Origin: Actinoplanes aureus
GTDB lineage: Bacteria; Actinomycetota; Actinomycetes; Mycobacteriales; Micromonosporaceae
NCBI RefSeq assembly: GCF_015704865.1
Contig: NZ_JADQTO010000016.1
Location: 1-64,000, forward strand
Reading direction: 5' to 3'
Length of the DNA stretch: 64,000 nucleotides
How positions within the stretch are numbered: the first letter of the stretch is position 1; each line of letters begins with the position of its first letter. The notes beneath the pieces are model-generated. The model saw only the letters and a list, made by a program, of their open reading frames with translations. It made no database searches and was not told the origin of the DNA. Below, in pieces: positions 43,466 through 52,372 of the stretch. Made by a program: the position numbers and the translations under genes.

Positions 43466-44953
43466 TCAGACGGTGATGTTCCACTGCTGGCAGGCGTTGC
43501 CCAGGGACGCCCACTGCCGGACGGCGACGCCGTCGGTGGTGCCGCAGTTGGTGACGTCCAGGACCAGGCCGTTGGCCCGGTTGGCGATCAGGTAGCCGCC
43601 GTTGATCGGGGTCAGGCTCCATTCCTGGCAGGCGTTACCCAGGCTGGCCCACAGGTTCAACGCGGCGCCGTTGGCCGCACCGCAGTTCACCGAGTCCAGC
43701 ACGGTGCCGCTGTTGACGTTGCTGATCCGGTAGTAGCCGCTGCTGGTCCGGGTGAACGTCCACTGCTGGCAGGCGTTGCCCAGACCGGACCACTGCTGGA
43801 TCGCGGTGCCGTTCGCCGTCCCGCAGTTCTGCGCGTCCAGGACTTTGCCGGACGCCTGGTTCACCAGCCGATACCTCGTCCCGGACACCGGGAACGACAC
43901 GCTGCCACCCGGATCACCGGCCGGCGCGGTGAGCGAACTGGACAGTTTGTCCGGGGCGCCCAGATTCGGGGTGCCGTCGGAGTTCCAGTTCACCTTCTTG
44001 ATCCGCGTCGTACGAGTCGCACCGCAGCCCTGGCCGGTGGTCTCGTTCGCGTGGTACGCCATCCACGTCTCCGAACCGTCCGGCGAGGTGAAGAACGAGT
44101 GGTGCCCCGGCCCGTACACGCTGTTGGCATCCGAGCGCTGGAAGATCGGGGTGCTCTTCTTCGTCCACGACGACGCGGACAGCGGGTTGGATCCGGTCAG
44201 GGTCAGCATGCCGATCTTGTAGTCCGGGGTGTTGCAGGACGACGCCGAGAAGGTCAGGAAGGTCTGCCCGTTGCGCTGCAGGATGTACGGCCCCTCCTCG
44301 GTGTTGCCGCCCTGCTTCTCCCAGTCATGGGTCGGATACGAGATCCGCGTGCCGTACGCCGACACCGTCCACGGGTTGCTCATCGGCGCGATGAACAGCG
44401 ACTGCAGATCCCCTACCCACGACGAGTACAGGAAGTAGTTCTTCCCGCCGATCGTCGCCACGCTGCCGTCGATCGCCCACCCGTTGTTCGCCTGCACCTG
44501 CAACTGGCCCTTGAACGTGTACGGCCCCATCGGATCGGAACCCGACGACTCCAGCACGAACGAACGCTGCCCGTCACAACAGGCCGTGGTACCGGCGCTG
44601 TAGTACAGATACCAGCGGGTCCCGTTCGGCCCGGCCAGCTTGTGCAACGACGGCGCCCACACGTTGCAGCAGCTCGCCGCCGCGGTCCCGGTGTAGACCA
44701 CCGACTCGGTCGCGCCCGGCAACGCCGCCACCGACTTCGCCTTCTTGATCACCACCTGCGAGTTCCAGGTGGTCGCGGCCAGATAGTAGAAACCGTTGTC
44801 GTACCCCATCCACGGATCCGCCCCGTACGGAGCGGACGCCACCGGATTGGTGAAAGCTACGGCTGCCTCGCTGGTGAGCGGGCGGAAGGCGACCGTGACG
44901 TAGGTCGCCGCGGCCATCAGGACCACGGCGAGTACCGCGCGGAGACGAAACAT
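43466..44953 (-). CDS. Secreted GH43 arabinanase/arabinofuranosidase with ricin-type lectin domain
   Basis: The 495-residue protein has a signal peptide (hydrophobic segment then TSEAAVAF) and a five-bladed GH43 domain. Candidate catalytic residues are Asp in ASAPYGADPWM, Asp in WAIDGSVAT and Glu in NTEEGPYIL. The C-terminal 130 residues form a ricin-B/CBM13 trefoil with three Q/L-W repeats (QQWSGLGNACQQW and relatives). It starts 11 bases after the upstream arabinanase and is probably in the same operon. Substrate is arabinan or arabinoxylan by family. Confidence 0.9.
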   Translation of the reverse strand: MFRLRAVLAVVLMAAATYVTVAFRPLTSEAAVAFTNPVASAPYGADPWMGYDNGFYYLAATTWNSQVVIKKAKSVAALPGATESVVYTGTAAASCCNVWAPSLHKLAGPNGTRWYLYYSAGTTACCDGQRSFVLESSGSDPMGPYTFKGQLQVQANNGWAIDGSVATIGGKNYFLYSSWVGDLQSLFIAPMSNPWTVSAYGTRISYPTHDWEKQGGNTEEGPYILQRNGQTFLTFSASSCNTPDYKIGMLTLTGSNPLSASSWTKKSTPIFQRSDANSVYGPGHHSFFTSPDGSETWMAYHANETTGQGCGATRTTRIKKVNWNSDGTPNLGAPDKLSSSLTAPAGDPGGSVSFPVSGTRYRLVNQASGKVLDAQNCGTANGTAIQQWSGLGNACQQWTFTRTSSGYYRISNVNSGTVLDSVNCGAANGAALNLWASLGNACQEWSLTPINGGYLIANRANGLVLDVTNCGTTDGVAVRQWASLGNACQQWNITV

Positions 44954-44964
44954 GGCGGGCCCTT

Positions 44965-45948
44965 TCAGTAGACGACCGGCCACGCGGCCGAGTCCCAGCG
45001 GAGCAGGTTGATGCCGAGCCGGGCGTCGCCGGCGGCGGTGTAGTAGTGGTAGACCAGCACGTCCTGGGCGCCGTCGGCGAAGACCGCCGGATGGCCGGGC
45101 CCGTGGACGGCGTCGTGCGAGGCGAGGATCTCGGTGCCGCCGCCCGCGGTCATCGCGGTGCCGGCCCGGTCGACGTACGGTCCGGTGATCGACTTGGACC
45201 GGCCGACCATCGTGCGGTACGTGCTGGACGCGCCCTTGCAGCAGAAGTCGAACGCCACGAACAGGTAGTAGTAGCCACCGCGGTAGTAGATGTGCGGTGC
45301 CTCGACCGACTTGCTGTTGACGAGCCGCTCGGCGATGTTGTGGATCGTGCTGTCGGCCCGCTTACCGGTCGACGGGTTCAGCTTGATCATCTTGATGCCG
45401 GACCAGAACGAGCCGAAGCTCAGGTACCAGTCGCCGGACGGCGTGACCGTCAGGTTCGGGTCGATCGCGTTGTATCCGCTGGTCGTGGTGCTCTCGACGA
45501 CCTTGCCGTAGTCGGTCCAGGTGCCGGCCGCGCCGGTGGTGCTGCCGGCCAGGAAGATCGCCGACTTGCTGGAGCCGAACGACGAGGCCGAGTAGTACAT
45601 CAGGTACTTGCCGCCGTGGTACGAGATGTCCGGCGCCCACAGGTTCGTGTCGCCGTTGGTGTACGGGTCGGCCCACGGGGTCCCGTTCGGGAACGCCTTG
45701 CCGGCGTCGGTGAACCGGGTCCGGTCCGTCGAGGTCTTCAGCCCGATGCCCGGCGCCGTGTAGGCGAGCAGGTAGCCGCCGGCTGGGCGCTTCACCATGG
45801 TGGGGTCGTGGGCGAACGTCGAACCGGTGACCACACCGGGATTCGGGTAGGTCGCGGCGTCGGCCATCTTGAAGCCGTACACGCTGGCCGCCACGGCCAG
45901 CAGACCGGTCATGCCGGCCAGGAGCGTTCGTCGGAGGCGTGCTCGCAT
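44965..45948 (-). CDS. Secreted GH43 endo-1,5-alpha-L-arabinanase
   Basis: The 327-residue protein has a signal peptide (RARLRRTLLAGMTGLLAVA, cleaved near ADAA) and GH43 catalytic residues in FAHDPTMVK (Asp base), NAIDPNLTV (Asp) and SVEAPHIYY (Glu acid). The FDFCCKG segment and GPGHPAVF are typical of endo-arabinanases. It is only the catalytic domain. The ATG at 45946-45948 was chosen; an operator lies 39 bases upstream, and the RICIN-bearing GH43 follows 11 bases downstream. Confidence 0.91.
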   Translation of the reverse strand: MRARLRRTLLAGMTGLLAVAASVYGFKMADAATYPNPGVVTGSTFAHDPTMVKRPAGGYLLAYTAPGIGLKTSTDRTRFTDAGKAFPNGTPWADPYTNGDTNLWAPDISYHGGKYLMYYSASSFGSSKSAIFLAGSTTGAAGTWTDYGKVVESTTTSGYNAIDPNLTVTPSGDWYLSFGSFWSGIKMIKLNPSTGKRADSTIHNIAERLVNSKSVEAPHIYYRGGYYYLFVAFDFCCKGASSTYRTMVGRSKSITGPYVDRAGTAMTAGGGTEILASHDAVHGPGHPAVFADGAQDVLVYHYYTAAGDARLGINLLRWDSAAWPVVY

Positions 45949-45986
45949 GGGGATGATCGCCTTTCGATGGGGGATGCCCATTGGTG

Positions 45987-46004
45987 TCTTGCAGCGCTGA
46001 AAAG
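45987..46004 (-). promoter_or_regulatory. LacI-type operator upstream of the GH43 pair
   Basis: The plus strand reads TCTTGCAGCGCTGAAAAG. It matches 15 of 18 positions of the perfect palindrome found before the third GH43 gene (50185-50202) and shares its TTGCAGCGCTG core. The conserved CG at the centre is typical of LacI-family sites. Confidence 0.72.
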
Positions 46005-46087
46005 GTTGCTCGCGCGCCACCGGAAACCTGGGATCAGGCGTAGCTGTAGATGCGCCGGCCGGGCCGGGACAACAGAAATCGCTCCGG

Positions 46088-47302
46088 CTATCGACGGGCG
46101 GCGAGCAGCGCGGTGGCCAGAAGCGGGACGAGCGCCGCGGCGAACAGCAGGGGCAGTGACACGGGCAGGGCGAACGCGCCGTACAGGGCGACCGCGCACA
46201 CCTCGGCCGCGAACCCGCTGATCGACAGGACCGTGGTGCGGGCCGGGCCGGTGATGGTCTCCTGAAGCCGGGTCTCGGCGTGCACCATGGCGAACTGGAG
46301 CAGGCCGAACGCGGCCGAGACGGCAAGCATGCCGGCCAGGTGCGGGACGAGCGAGCCCACCGCCAGCAACGCCGCCGCCAGGGCGAGAGCGCCGGCGAGC
46401 GGACGCGGCGTGGTGGGCGGCAGCCGGCCGGCCAGCGCGCTTCCGGCCGCCATCGCGAGCGCGGTCAGCGCGAACAGCAGGGGTACGCCGGAAGTCGGCG
46501 AACCCTTGTCCCGGGCGAGCAGTGGCAGGTACTCGTCGAGCGCGCTGAACCCGGGCACGGCGGCGGCGATGAGAAGCGCCCGGGCCACGCGGCCGCTGCC
46601 GGTCGCCTCCCGCACTCCGGCCCGCAGCATGGCGAGGTAACCGTCGTGGACGGCGTCCTGCTCGCCACCGGCTTCGGCCGGGTCGCCCGGTCCGGCTTGC
46701 GGTGCTTGCCCGCTCGCGGACGCGTCGTCCCACCGGGCAGTTTGGGGACGGTCGGGCTTGGGGTTGGGTGCGGCGTCACCCGTACCGAAACGGGGTTTCT
46801 CGGGGAGGCGAAGCGCGAGCAAGCCGCCCAGGGTGACCGTCGCGATGCTGGCGATGCCGACCAGGAGATAACCGCCGGCGCGGTAGGCGGGTGCGGCGAG
46901 CAGGGTGGCGGCGAGCATCGCGAGCAGCGCCACGGTGCCGGACCGGCCGATCAGCCGGGCGTAGGCGGTGGATTCGCCGAGCTCGTCGTAGACGAGTGCT
47001 TCCAGCGTGCCGGAGCCGAGCGCGCCGCCCACGCCCCAGAGGACGAAGCCCAGTGCGAACCCGGCATAGGACGGCCAGATCAGCCAGCAGGCGAAACCGG
47101 CCGCGGTGACGGCCTGGCCGAGCGCGTAGAGCCGCTTGCGTGACCAGACGTCAGCGAGCGCGCCGGCCGGGATCTCGCACGCGAAGGAGACCACCGACCA
47201 GATCGCGAACAGCGACGAGATCTCCGCGGTGGTGAGCCCGGTGTCGGCGAAGAGCAGTGCGTAGACCGGGTAGAGGAGCACGCCCTCCTCGAGGGCACGC
47301 AC
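46088..47302 (-). CDS. MFS transporter
   Basis: The 404-residue protein has 12 predicted membrane helices in two halves, with a Pro/Asp-rich cytosolic loop around residues 195-245. The substrate is unknown. It lies upstream of the GH43 pair on the same strand, but the operator lies between them. The GTG at 47302 gives a product starting RALEEGVLLYPVYALLF. The open frame continues four codons upstream as LFYVV, which also fits the family, so the true start may be a non-standard codon. Confidence 0.82.
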   Translation of the reverse strand: MRALEEGVLLYPVYALLFADTGLTTAEISSLFAIWSVVSFACEIPAGALADVWSRKRLYALGQAVTAAGFACWLIWPSYAGFALGFVLWGVGGALGSGTLEALVYDELGESTAYARLIGRSGTVALLAMLAATLLAAPAYRAGGYLLVGIASIATVTLGGLLALRLPEKPRFGTGDAAPNPKPDRPQTARWDDASASGQAPQAGPGDPAEAGGEQDAVHDGYLAMLRAGVREATGSGRVARALLIAAAVPGFSALDEYLPLLARDKGSPTSGVPLLFALTALAMAAGSALAGRLPPTTPRPLAGALALAAALLAVGSLVPHLAGMLAVSAAFGLLQFAMVHAETRLQETITGPARTTVLSISGFAAEVCAVALYGAFALPVSLPLLFAAALVPLLATALLAARR

Positions 47303-47379
47303 TACGTAAAACAGCCGGTGTCAGCGTCAAATCGGGTGCATGCCCTCAGTCTGCCGCAGCCGTCAACACGGTTTTAGAG

Positions 47380-48456
47380 TCAGCTCAGCTGGGCTTCGTC
47401 GGCGGCCGCCCGGCCGGACTCCCAGCCCTCCCGGCTGTCCACCCGGCTGCCGCGTGCCCGGACGGTGCGCGGGAAGACCTTGTCCATCGCCGCGTGCACC
47501 TGGATCTCCCGCTTGCGCAGCACCGGTAGCAGGTCGCCGTGGCCGGCGAACTCGCGCTCGGCGGTCTGGCGGAGCCGTTCGCCGATCCGGACCGCGTACG
47601 CCACCAGGAACGACCGCCGGAACGCCTTCACCCGGGCCTTGCCCTTGGCCGGTTCGTCCCGGGTCATCGCCCGGTTGGCCTGGACCAGCAGCGATGTGTA
47701 GAGCAGTTCGACCGCGTCGATGTCGGTGTCGAAGCCGAAGATCGTGCTGAAGCCGAGCTCCGGTGACCAGACGGTCCGGCAGGTGTTGGCGCTGGCCACC
47801 GCGTCGAGCAGGCTCGCCTTCTCGCTCTCGTAGGGATGGTCCACCCCGATCCGTCGCGCGAACGGTGTCACGTCCACGGCCGGCGCGGTGACCTCCTGGA
47901 TCCGGTAGCGGGTGATCAGCTCCTGGGCCTTGGCGCTGTACGTCTCCGCCTCGGCCGGGAAGTCGGTGGCCTCCGCCTTGGCCAGCAGCGCACGCACCCG
48001 GTCCAGGATGCGCTTGTCCGAGTGGTGCGGCACGGTGGTGAGCGGGGTACCGGGTGGCGGGATCAGGATCTCGATCGCCGGGAGCCGGCGGAGCTCGGTG
48101 AGCAGGTCCAGCGAGGCGTCCAGGACGGCGATCCGGTCCGGTCGTCGGGTCTGCGGGCTGGTGACCATGGTGACCTGGGCCTGCCAGCGCTCGTCCACCG
48201 GCGTCTTGCCGTGCAGGAACGCCGAGGCGGCGTCGGCGACCAGCCGGCCCTGGATCGGGTTGCCGCGCCGGGCGACCGCCCGGTGCAGCTCGAGCGGTTG
48301 CCAGCCGTTGCCGAAGAGCCGGTCGAACTCCGCGGTGAGCGCGTCGCGCAGGACCGCGTCGACCTCTGCGGCGGGAGCGCCGGTGAGTGCGTCAAGGGCG
48401 GTCTCGTAGTCCAGCGCCCCGGTACGCACCCCGTCGATGATCTCCCGGGTCGCCAT
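47380..48456 (-). CDS. DUF2786 domain protein
   Basis: The 358-residue soluble protein has the DUF2786 motif ILDRVRALLAKAEATDFPAEAETYSAKAQELI near its middle (a helical pair often seen in phage and actinomycete proteins), preceded by a Leu/Ala-rich N-terminal region. Function is unknown. It is followed by 77 bases to the MFS start and preceded by the terminator of the third GH43 gene. Confidence 0.8.
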   Translation of the reverse strand: MATREIIDGVRTGALDYETALDALTGAPAAEVDAVLRDALTAEFDRLFGNGWQPLELHRAVARRGNPIQGRLVADAASAFLHGKTPVDERWQAQVTMVTSPQTRRPDRIAVLDASLDLLTELRRLPAIEILIPPPGTPLTTVPHHSDKRILDRVRALLAKAEATDFPAEAETYSAKAQELITRYRIQEVTAPAVDVTPFARRIGVDHPYESEKASLLDAVASANTCRTVWSPELGFSTIFGFDTDIDAVELLYTSLLVQANRAMTRDEPAKGKARVKAFRRSFLVAYAVRIGERLRQTAEREFAGHGDLLPVLRKREIQVHAAMDKVFPRTVRARGSRVDSREGWESGRAAADEAQLS

Positions 48457-48473
48457 GTCTGGAGATGGTAGTT

Positions 48474-48506
48474 GCCGGGGTCCTGGTTCCCGGCCAGGAC
48501 CCCGGC
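48474..48506 (-). terminator. Terminator after the third GH43 gene
   Basis: GCCGGGGTCCTGG at 48474-48486 pairs perfectly with CCAGGACCCCGGC at 48494-48506, with a 7-base loop. It lies 27 bases past the GH43 stop and 18 bases before the DUF2786 start, so it isolates the two genes. Confidence 0.85.
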
Positions 48507-48532
48507 GCCGTGACCGCCGAGCGGCCGGACAG

Positions 48533-50158
48533 TCACGGAGTCAGTAGCAGCACCGTCTTTCTGGTGCCGGACCGGGCGATCAGGTCGTAGGCGTCTCCGG
48601 CGGCCTCGATCCGCCATTGGGTACGACCGAGCCTTGATCCATATTTATCGGAAATGTCGTACCAGCCGTCGGCGATGTGGGTGAACCGCCAGCTCCGGCC
48701 GATCAACCGGGTGTTCGCCGGGTCGGTGATCAGCACGTCACCGGCCGGCTGCACGCGGAACTCCTGACAGGCGCGGACCGCCCAGGTCTGCACCGCGGCG
48801 CCGGCGCCGGCGCAGTCCGCCGGTTGCAGCGCCCGGCCGGCGAGCGGGTTGACGATGCGCGACCAGCCCTCGTCGCCGGTGGCGGTCAGCCGGAACCGCT
48901 GGCAGTCGTTGGCCAGCCAGCCCCACTGCGCGACCCGGGCGCCGTCGGCGTCGACGCAGGCGGCCACCTCGGCGACCTTGTTGCTCTGCCGGTTGGTCAG
49001 GCTCACGTAGCCGCCGCCGCGCGGGTCGAGCCGCCACTGCAGGCACGGGTTCGCCGGGCCGGCCGGCGCGAGGGTGATGTCCGCGCCCTCGTAACCGCAG
49101 CTCGCGTTGGCCAGCACGGCTCCGCTGTCGCGGTGCACGAGTTCGACGTAGGCCGGTCCGTGGCCGTAGCCGCGGTTGCCGCTCATCGGGTCGGAGAGCT
49201 TCGGCCAGCCGTTCACCCAGGAGATCCGCCGGACCGAGCCTTTGGGTGCTCCGCCGTCGGCCGCGTCGTAGTAGTGGTGGACGAACAGGTCGCCGTACAC
49301 GTCGCCGTGACCGGGCCCGGTGAAGCCGTTGTAGCCGGCCAGGATCTGCGTGCCGCCGCCTTCGAGCAGCGGCTTGCCGTCCCGGTCCAGATACGGGCCG
49401 GTGATGCTCCGGGACCGGCCGACCATGACGCGGTAGTCGCTGTTCACGCCCCGGCAGCAGAAGTCGAAGCTGACGAAGAGGTAGTACCAGCCGCCGCGGT
49501 AGGTGATCGACGGTCCCTCGATGGCCCCGCCGCCGCGCGAGGCGATCCGATGCTCGGTCGCGTCCGCGGTGTCGAGCAGGCCGGTGCGGGTGTCGAGGCG
49601 GCGCATCCGGAGGCCGTCCCAGAACGAGCCGTACGACAGCCACGCCCGGCCGCCGCGGTCGAAGCTGACGTCCGGATCGATCGCGTTGACGTCGTCCACC
49701 CCGGACCTGGTACGCAGCACCATGCCCCGGTCCACCCACCGCGGGTTCTCCAGTGACTCGGTGGTGGCCAGGCCGATCACCGAGTTGTTGGTGCCGAACG
49801 ACGAGGCGGCGTAGTAGAGGTGGTACTCGCCGTCGAAGTAGTTGATGTCCGGCGCCCAGAAGTCGGCCGGGGTCACCCCCAGCTCCTCGACCACCCACGC
49901 CGGCGCGGTGTCGAAGACGGTGCCGACGTACGTCCAGTGCACCAGGTCGGTGGAGCGGCGGATCGGCAGGTACGTCCGGGTGGCGCTGTCCCCGGTGATG
50001 ATCTCGTAGTACCAGCGCCCCTGTTTGATCAGTGTCGGGTCGTGAGCGATCGGGTCGGCACTCTCCGGCGGCGCCGCCTGGGCCGGTGCGGCCGGCACCA
50101 GCGACATCAGCACCGCGCTGAGGGCGGCCGCCCACCAGCGTTTGTCGGGCAGGTTCAC
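48533..50158 (-). CDS. Secreted GH43 arabinanase-type enzyme with ricin-type domain
   Basis: The 541-residue protein has a signal peptide ending AQAAPP, a GH43 domain with IAHDPTLIK, NAIDPDVSF and GAIEGPSITY as the Asp/Asp/Glu triad, and a FDFCCRG segment shared with the neighbouring arabinanase. The C-terminal 200 residues look like a diverged ricin-B trefoil (CLQWRLDPRGGGYVSL, CQRFRL, CQEFRV). The GTG at 50156-50158 was chosen because GAGGA lies five bases upstream and the signal peptide then starts cleanly. A GTG four codons earlier is possible. Confidence 0.88.
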   Translation of the reverse strand: MNLPDKRWWAAALSAVLMSLVPAAPAQAAPPESADPIAHDPTLIKQGRWYYEIITGDSATRTYLPIRRSTDLVHWTYVGTVFDTAPAWVVEELGVTPADFWAPDINYFDGEYHLYYAASSFGTNNSVIGLATTESLENPRWVDRGMVLRTRSGVDDVNAIDPDVSFDRGGRAWLSYGSFWDGLRMRRLDTRTGLLDTADATEHRIASRGGGAIEGPSITYRGGWYYLFVSFDFCCRGVNSDYRVMVGRSRSITGPYLDRDGKPLLEGGGTQILAGYNGFTGPGHGDVYGDLFVHHYYDAADGGAPKGSVRRISWVNGWPKLSDPMSGNRGYGHGPAYVELVHRDSGAVLANASCGYEGADITLAPAGPANPCLQWRLDPRGGGYVSLTNRQSNKVAEVAACVDADGARVAQWGWLANDCQRFRLTATGDEGWSRIVNPLAGRALQPADCAGAGAAVQTWAVRACQEFRVQPAGDVLITDPANTRLIGRSWRFTHIADGWYDISDKYGSRLGRTQWRIEAAGDAYDLIARSGTRKTVLLLTP

Positions 50159-50184
50159 TCGGGTCCTCACAGGGTGCGTGCGGT

Positions 50185-50202
50185 CTTTGCAGCGCTGCAA
50201 AG
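50185..50202 (-). promoter_or_regulatory. Perfect 18-bp palindromic LacI-type operator
   Basis: CTTTGCAGCGCTGCAAAG is self-complementary over all 18 bases and sits 27 bases before the GH43 start. A close variant precedes the other GH43 unit, which suggests one repressor for both. No regulator gene is in the window. Confidence 0.82.
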
Positions 50203-50321
50203 CAGCATGCACGCGCCTCGATCGAACGGCAAGGGGTACGTCGGGATTCAGCCGGCCCGGCGAGGGCGGGGAGGGCGGTGCGGACCCTCCCCGCCGGGGG
50301 TGGCGATCACGCCGCCGGGCT

Positions 50322-50693
50322 CTAGACGTCGAGGTCGTTCTCGATGCGGCGCAGCTGGTGGCGGGACATCGCGAGGTTCGCGCGGTCTCGGCGCAGCGCC
50401 ACGTAGAGGAAGAGCCCCTTGCCTGACCGGCTCGTGAGCGGCCGGATCATGTGGTATTGGGTATCCAGCGTGATGAGGATGTCCTCGATCTTCTCGGAGA
50501 GGTTGAGCATCTCCATGGCCCGCAGCTTCGCCCGGACCACGTCGGTGTTGCCGGCAGCCGCGACGGTCAGGTCGAGTTCCTTGCCGCCGCCGAGGGTGCC
50601 CAGGGCCATGCCGCTGGTGTGATCGACGAGAGCGACGCCGATGCAGCCGTCGATCTCCATGATTTCCTTGAGTGCGGTGTCCATGTCGGGCAT
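50322..50693 (-). CDS. Roadblock/LC7 domain protein
   Basis: The 123-residue protein is a full-length Roadblock fold. Its pattern is DTALKEIMEIDGCIGVALVDH, then GNTDVVRAKLRAMEMLNLSEKIEDILITL and LFLYVALRRDRANLAMSRHQL. Such proteins regulate Ras-like GTPases, usually as GAPs or scaffolds (MglB is the best known). It is the last gene of a five-gene minus-strand cluster and its ATG is 122 bases from the previous stop. It retains most conserved hydrophobic positions. Confidence 0.85.
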   Translation of the reverse strand: MPDMDTALKEIMEIDGCIGVALVDHTSGMALGTLGGGKELDLTVAAAGNTDVVRAKLRAMEMLNLSEKIEDILITLDTQYHMIRPLTSRSGKGLFLYVALRRDRANLAMSRHQLRRIENDLDV

Positions 50694-50814
50694 GGGATTC
50701 GTTCCTCCGTTGCGGTGGGATGGCGAGCCGTGTCCTGATCGGACGGCGGCGCCGGATCCGGCGCGGCGGGTGCCACGCCTTCTTGATGCGGCTGTGCCGC
50801 GGTTTGTCTGCCGG

Positions 50815-51303
50815 TCAGCCGGCCGCCTGACGGCGGCGGGTGACGTTCGACAGGGTGGCCATCGGGGTCCGCCGGGCCAGCGGCGTCGATGGACCGGACT
50901 GCGTGGGGATCTCCGGCCGCGCCTGCGGCGCGGCTTCCAGGGCCAGGATGCGTACCAGGCGGCGTACGCAGCGGCGCGCTTCGAGATGGACCATGGCGAG
51001 GTTGGCGTCACCCGAGGTCACCACGGTGAGCAGGGCGTTCGGGCCGGCGGCGTACGACGTGATGTAGCCGCCGTCGCACTCCACCACCGACTCCCGCAGC
51101 TCGCCGTGATCGACCGCGTGCGCGAACCGCCTGGCCAGCGCGAGATGCGCCGCCGCGAGCGCGGCCAGGGTGTCCGGCTCCATGCCGTGCGAATCGTGCG
51201 CGACGACGAGCCCGTCGGCGGTGGCGAGGACGCTGCCGGAAAGTTCGGGCACCTTGCTGCGCAGGCGTCCGAGCTCCTCCAGTACCGCCGGATCGACCCT
51301 CAT
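50815..51303 (-). CDS. Roadblock/LC7 domain protein with C-terminal tail
   Basis: The 162-residue protein has a Roadblock domain in residues about 5-120 (LSGSVLATADGLVVAHDSHGM, then GGYITSYAAGPNALLTVVTSGDANLAMVHLE). A basic, Pro-rich tail of about 40 residues (ARPEIPTQSGPSTPLARR) is likely disordered. It starts 38 bases after the long DUF4388 gene and belongs to the same cluster. It is diverged from the other two Roadblock proteins here. Confidence 0.83.
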   Translation of the reverse strand: MRVDPAVLEELGRLRSKVPELSGSVLATADGLVVAHDSHGMEPDTLAALAAAHLALARRFAHAVDHGELRESVVECDGGYITSYAAGPNALLTVVTSGDANLAMVHLEARRCVRRLVRILALEAAPQARPEIPTQSGPSTPLARRTPMATLSNVTRRRQAAG

Positions 51304-51341
51304 CCTCTCCTCGCTCCTTCGGCTGGTCGGGGGTGCGCGCG

Positions 51342-52358
51342 TCACCGCAGTGCCCTCAACGCGGTGCGTATGCGCTTCAGCAAGACTTCGTCGGTGCCCT
51401 GGTGCACCGGCGGGTTATCGGTCGCCATCTCCTTGGGCAGCTTGGCGCCCGGTTTGCGGCGGGCCAGCCGGGGCGGCCGGTACACCCCCGCGTTGTTGTC
51501 GCCGGCGGCGGCCGGTGGCTCACTGTTCGGCGGCGGGTTCCGGGCCGTCGCCGGTTCCGCTCCGTTGATGACCGGTACGGGCAGCGCGGGCGGAATCTCC
51601 ACGACCGGCCGGCCCAGCGGGACCGACACGCCCCTCGGCTGGGGGAGCCGGACGAAGCCGGGGCCGTCGGTCACGCGTACCTCGGGCACCTCGATCAGAC
51701 CCTGCGCCGCGAGGCGCCGTAGCTCCTGGATGGTCGCGAACCCGGCGCGGCCCAGCAGCAGCGCCAGATCGGCTGGAGTGCGCTGGCCGTCGGCGTGCAC
51801 CAGCAGTTCCCACTGGAACGCGGTCAGGACGACCCGCTCCCGTGGTGCCCGGGTCACCGGGATCACCGCCGCGCTGTCGATCCGCGGGTTCGGCAGGATC
51901 TCGTCGAGCAACCGGACCCGGCGGTGCACCTCCCGGTCCACCGCGGCCGCGTCGATGTGCACTACCGGTCCCAGCCAGTGCATCGCGCCGGGCATGAACT
52001 TGACCGGGGCGGACGGGGAACAGAGCACGAAGTACGCCGCGTCGTAGGTGGCGGTGAGTATGCAGAGCTCCATCTCGCCCTGCGTGAGATGGCCCTGCTC
52101 GACCAGGAGCCGCCCGACCCGGGCCGTGGAGCTGCCCAGGTCCAGCGCGTTCTGCCAGGTACGCCCGGCCAGCCGCCCGGAGGAGGTCAGCATGGCCCCG
52201 ACGCCGGGCGCCGCCGGTGACTCGGCGTAGATGATCCGGCCCTCGAAGACGTAGACCGCGCCGCCGGGGTGGCCACCCACCACCAGCGCTCCGGTCTGCC
52301 GCTCACCGGCCACCTGCGTCAGCAGGCTTCCGAGCGATGCGGCCTTCGTGGGTGTCAC
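51342..52358 (-). CDS. DUF4388 (PATAN-like) protein with winged-helix segment
   Basis: The 338-residue protein has an N-terminal DUF4388 domain: SLLTQVAGERQTGALVV, GRIIYAESPAAPGVGAML and LVEQGHLTQGEMELCIL. A helix-turn-helix-like region follows around residues 175-235 (LVHADGQRTPADLALLLGRAG), then a Pro/Arg-rich tail. The GTG at 52356-52358 follows AGGAGC; the longer upstream frame runs into the neighbouring Roadblock gene. DUF4388 proteins are linked to signalling complexes, but no clear biochemical role is established. Confidence 0.78.
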   Translation of the reverse strand: MTPTKAASLGSLLTQVAGERQTGALVVGGHPGGAVYVFEGRIIYAESPAAPGVGAMLTSSGRLAGRTWQNALDLGSSTARVGRLLVEQGHLTQGEMELCILTATYDAAYFVLCSPSAPVKFMPGAMHWLGPVVHIDAAAVDREVHRRVRLLDEILPNPRIDSAAVIPVTRAPRERVVLTAFQWELLVHADGQRTPADLALLLGRAGFATIQELRRLAAQGLIEVPEVRVTDGPGFVRLPQPRGVSVPLGRPVVEIPPALPVPVINGAEPATARNPPPNSEPPAAAGDNNAGVYRPPRLARRKPGAKLPKEMATDNPPVHQGTDEVLLKRIRTALRALR

Positions 52359-52372
52359 CTGATTGCTCCTGT

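Noticed and set aside
50142..50212. ATG at 50210-50212 as the start of the third GH43 gene
   Set aside because: It would translate through the palindromic operator and give an unlikely charged extension before the signal peptide. A GTG at 50156-50158 has a better ribosome binding site.
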